Assembly: GCA_938038735.1 (NCBI GenBank) | Contig: CALHSW010000075.1 | Location: 1 to 17,571, forward strand | DNA length: 17,571 nucleotides | DNA from: an uncultured Bacteroidia bacterium | Lineage (GTDB): Bacteria > Bacteroidota > Bacteroidia > Bacteroidales > CAJPTX01 | Direction of reading: 5' to 3' | Made by a program: the position numbers and the translations under genes | Shown here: positions 15,720 through 17,571 of the stretch, in pieces | Position numbering within the stretch: position 1 is the first letter of the stretch | Layout: the number at the start of each line of letters is the position of its first letter | The notes under the pieces: generated by a model | Databases searched by the model: none | What the model saw: only the letters and a program-made list of their open reading frames with translations | What the model was told of the DNA's origin: nothing

Positions 15720-16646
15720 TTAGTTCAACACGATATCATCTATGCAAAGGTATGCCGGCGTGTTCAACCCATAGTCTCCCGTATCAGACCCTGTAAAATT
15801 AAATTTCACAGTTTGCACTCCACTCTGCCCTATTTCCCAGTATTCCCATGTAGTTACAGGATCTACTACATCTTCTCCGGTGCGATAGTCCGCAAGCAAA
15901 TGCGAGTACTCTTTTAACAACTTGCCGTCCTTATCGTAGCACTCCAATATCACCATGAAGTACCCATTTGACTCCTTCAGCGATTTTGCAACTCCTTCTT
16001 TACCAAATTTATTTCCTTTCTGCATAACGCCATATACATACGAGCTATTGCAGATCCAAAGTCCTACCAGCTTTCTGGGTTCATCAAGCTGAAAACTTGG
16101 CTTGTTCATTCCAAATTTTTCATTGTACTTATCTACGTAGCCAAAAACCACCCCGAAGTTGTCATCTCCATTGTGCCCCGCACCCGCATTTCTACCATCT
16201 ACAGAACTTGTATTGTAAACGCTCATTTGGTTGAGATAGGAGTACCACCAATCCTCGCTCGTACCTTTTTTGGTGCGGTAGTTCCACTTTGACAAAGCGA
16301 TTCCTCCATTCCAAAATTCAACTACGGTTCCATTCTTATTGACTTTAGACGTAAAAATTCCTTTCGAGTCTTTAATCATTTTCACCTGCGAACTTCCACT
16401 TTTTGAATAGTAGTTCTCCCCGTAGGAGGTTGGACCCGCCATCATCGATGGAGCAAAGTTCTTAAAATCAATGACTATTTGATTCCCTGCTAACCCGCTT
16501 CTCTCGCCACGGTCTCTCGCCCGCAGCGCACCATTCTGCTCCCTCTCAGCACGTAGAGCAATTGAATCCTCGTCTTTTGAGCAAGACGTATAGGCCATCG
16601 ACAGCACCACCGCCGAAGCCATTACCGTAAACCATCTCGTCTTCAT
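15720..16646 (-). CDS. btuH: DUF4465 surface lipoprotein, BtuH-like
   Basis: A 308-residue lipoprotein, first gene of the riboswitch-controlled operon. The signal peptide ends in AYTSC; C22 is followed by SKDED, which fits the acidic surface-export signal of Bacteroidota lipoproteins. After a charged linker (about 25-52), the DUF4465 body begins at IVIDFKNFAPS and includes FWNGGIALSKWNY (112-124), GDDNFGVVFGY, WICNSSYVYGVMQKGN, and the family-typical end YGLNTPAYLCIDDIVLN. DUF4465 genes recur in Bacteroides B12 loci, and I recall one group being described as cobalamin-binding BtuH, so the symbol is by family and context. There is no Shine-Dalgarno sequence. The leader is about 410 nt and carries the aptamer. 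The first 50 or so codons are GC-rich (39 of 60 in 16501-16560) and the rest AT-rich (19 of 60 in 16321-16380), which suggests a mosaic gene. Confidence 0.85.
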   Translation of the reverse strand: MKTRWFTVMASAVVLSMAYTSCSKDEDSIALRAEREQNGALRARDRGERSGLAGNQIVIDFKNFAPSMMAGPTSYGENYYSKSGSSQVKMIKDSKGIFTSKVNKNGTVVEFWNGGIALSKWNYRTKKGTSEDWWYSYLNQMSVYNTSSVDGRNAGAGHNGDDNFGVVFGYVDKYNEKFGMNKPSFQLDEPRKLVGLWICNSSYVYGVMQKGNKFGKEGVAKSLKESNGYFMVILECYDKDGKLLKEYSHLLADYRTGEDVVDPVTTWEYWEIGQSGVQTVKFNFTGSDTGDYGLNTPAYLCIDDIVLN

Positions 16647-16884
16647 AATTTTGAAGTATTAATGTTAAAACGAAACTATCCAAAACCAGCTTTTCCCCAC
16701 CGCTCCGAAGGAGTAGCCGCTCCCCCATCGCCCACGCACCATCTTCACTTCCTACCCCTCAAGATAGGCAACCGCACCGGACAGCCTGGCTTGTCAACCT
16801 CGCAATGGCACTCGGGCAGAACGCCCGCCGCACCGCGACTGAACAAACGCCATGGCCCTGTGGCAATTCACCCATCTTCTCCCC
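16647..16884 (-). other. Leader between the cobalamin aptamer and the first gene
   Basis: This 238-nt 5' UTR should hold the expression platform. On the minus strand it contains GAATTGCCAC (16869-16860), complementary to a strand of the aptamer. Further on is a small hairpin CGGGC/GCCCG near 16815-16830, then CTCC-TTC-GGAG (16713-16703). There is no stem followed by a T-run near the aptamer, so a simple intrinsic terminator is not evident. The last 30 nt before the start are AT-rich without a Shine-Dalgarno sequence. A 60-codon frame (16546-16728) overlapping the gene start shows no family resemblance. Confidence 0.55.
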
Positions 16885-16922
16885 CGTTGCAGCAGGTTTT
16901 CTGGCTCGTCCCGAATTGCCAC
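16860..16922 (-). promoter_or_regulatory. Competing inverted repeat, probable riboswitch expression platform
   Basis: In the transcript, GUGGCAAUUC (16922-16913) inside the aptamer is perfectly complementary over 10 bp to GAAUUGCCAC (16869-16860) just past it. The same aptamer strand also pairs with GGAUUGCCA (16964-16956) earlier in the aptamer, 9 bp with one wobble, in the position of P4 in the E. coli btuB riboswitch. The two pairings exclude each other. Confidence 0.55.
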
Positions 16923-17060
16923 GCCTTCCCAGTTCTCGCGACCAGTGGCCAAGTATGGCAATCCACCCTTTGGGACTCACAGCAGCAGGCACTGCCCCGG
17001 ATTCGCACCGAGTTCCCTTTTCTTCCCTCATCAGGGTCTCCCCCTAGAGGAGCTACAACG
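16885..17060 (-). ncRNA. Cobalamin riboswitch aptamer
   Basis: The minus strand carries the conserved blocks of the cobalamin aptamer in order: GGGAACTCGGTGCGAATCCG (near 17017-16998), then GCTGTGAGTCCC, then the B12 box GCCACTG (16949-16943), then GGGAAGGC, then AGCCAGAAAACCTGC (16906-16892). The closing stem P1 forms between CGTTGTAGC (17060-17052) and GCTGCAACG (16893-16885), 9 bp with one wobble, which sets the limits. The aptamer binds adenosylcobalamin or related corrinoids and, in this family, usually switches genes off when the ligand is bound. It starts 3 bp past a -7 box and precedes the whole B12 uptake operon. Confidence 0.96.
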
Positions 17061-17063
17061 CCG

Positions 17064-17094
17064 CAAAGGTAAAAATCTTTTTCTTATCCACAAA
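17064..17094 (-). promoter_or_regulatory. Promoter of the B12 uptake operon (Bacteroidota -33/-7 type)
   Basis: On the minus strand, TTTG (17094-17091) is followed after 19 bp by TACCTTTG (17071-17064), matching the Bacteroidota consensus TTTG-N19-21-TAnnTTTG exactly. The expected transcription start falls at about 17060-17056, at the first base pairs of the riboswitch. Confidence 0.85.
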
Positions 17095-17160
17095 ATGCCG
17101 TGATCTTGTGCCGTTAAAATAGGGAAAAAATGGAGGGACAAGCTAAGGAGTGGCAATGCT

Positions 17161-17446
17161 GCAGGGCTACACGTTTCTGCGAAACAATGAGGGTATACCT
17201 AATGATAAAAGGGCTATTTCGGTTTTATGCGCCAATGGGTCACGCGGGTCAGTCTTTCAGACTGGCTTGCCTTCCAGGCAAGAATCCGGGGGTTTGCCCC
17301 CCCCCGGCTATTGAGAGACCGTCCTTTGGACGGGGCTGCATTACGGCAAAATTTATGCGGGGTCTGTGGGCACTACGTGCAGGTTACGGCGAGCATTTGG
17401 AGAATCGTGCGGGGAAGCCCAGCAAGGCTAAAAGGTGACAATGCAT
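17161..17446. repeat. 286-bp direct repeat unit, copy 1, rich in short hairpins
   Basis: The first 125 bp (17161-17285) recur without a mismatch at 17447-17571, giving a period of 286 bp. The 20 or so bases before each copy are also similar but not identical. The unit holds a series of short perfect inverted repeats: GTTTC-TGC-GAAAC (17173-17185), CAGTCT-TTC-AGACTG (17250-17264), CTTGCCT-TCC-AGGCAAG (17266-17282), a CCGGGGG/CCCCCGG pair (17286-17307), CCGTCC-TTT-GGACGG (17319-17333) and GCAC-TAC-GTGC (17370-17380). A 52-codon plus-strand frame (17156-17314, starting MLQGYTFLRNNEG) covers the first part; I do not recognise it. The function is unknown. It lies outside the B12 promoter, with no gene called around it. 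Confidence 0.85.
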
Positions 17447-17571
17447 GCAGGGCTACACGTTTCTGCGAAACAATGAGGGTATACCTAATGATAAAAGGGC
17501 TATTTCGGTTTTATGCGCCAATGGGTCACGCGGGTCAGTCTTTCAGACTGGCTTGCCTTCCAGGCAAGAAT
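17447..17571. repeat. 286-bp direct repeat unit, copy 2, cut by the window edge
   Basis: Identical over all 125 visible bases to 17161-17285, including the first three hairpins and the open frame, which here starts MQGYTFLRNNEG. The full length and the number of further copies to the right cannot be seen. Confidence 0.85.

Noticed and set aside
16759..17031. 90-codon minus-strand frame over the riboswitch
   Set aside because: The stretch is explained by the cobalamin aptamer blocks and P1; a coding frame there is coincidental.
17130..17438. 102-codon plus-strand frame through the repeat
   Set aside because: It runs across several hairpins in a frame different from the one shared by both copies, and it shows no family resemblance.
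17161..17571. CRISPR array
   Set aside because: Only two copies, a 286-bp period and a repeat of at least 125 bp; no short repeats with spacers and no cas gene.

Overview
The window comes from a member of the Bacteroidota, most likely Bacteroidales with a moderately GC-rich genome. Pointers are the two sigma-ABfr-type promoters (TAnnTTTG -7 boxes), genes starting without a Shine-Dalgarno sequence, surface-lipoprotein signals, GLUG and PKD proteins, a DnaB with a long tail, and a B12 uptake locus of the Bacteroides kind. Every supported gene is on the minus strand, so the window reads from right to left.

Right end (about 17095-17571): an intergenic direct repeat with a 286-bp period. Its second copy runs off the window. 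The unit is packed with tight hairpins, mostly with 3-nt loops, and carries a short open frame.

B12 uptake operon (17094 down to 8345): a canonical -33/-7 promoter is followed directly by a complete cobalamin riboswitch aptamer. Then come a DUF4465 lipoprotein (BtuH-like), a PKD-domain lipoprotein, an L-domain/leucine-rich-like lipoprotein, a BtuG-like beta-propeller lipoprotein and a BtuB-like TonB-dependent receptor. The likely job is capture of corrinoids at the cell surface and import across the outer membrane, repressed when cobalamin is plentiful. Two strong hairpins lie inside the operon. A 3'-end remnant of a second DUF4465 gene survives upstream of btuG. The block between this remnant and the start of the DUF4465 gene is clearly AT-richer than its surroundings. 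I read this as replacement of the body of a resident DUF4465 gene by an incoming cassette of about 4.8 kb.

Housekeeping block (8072 down to 1855): a UvrA paralog with half of its first zinc finger missing, a dihydrofolate reductase, replicative helicase DnaB with a C-terminus resembling the SSB tip, and a 2-Cys peroxiredoxin with a cysteine-rich insertion. dnaB and the peroxiredoxin gene each end in a hairpin terminator.

Left end: a secreted GLUG-repeat protein with its own terminator, then the first 60 codons of an AAA-ATPase of the DUF1703/PD-(D/E)XK group, cut by the window edge. I found no rRNA, tRNA, CRISPR array, transposase or integrase.
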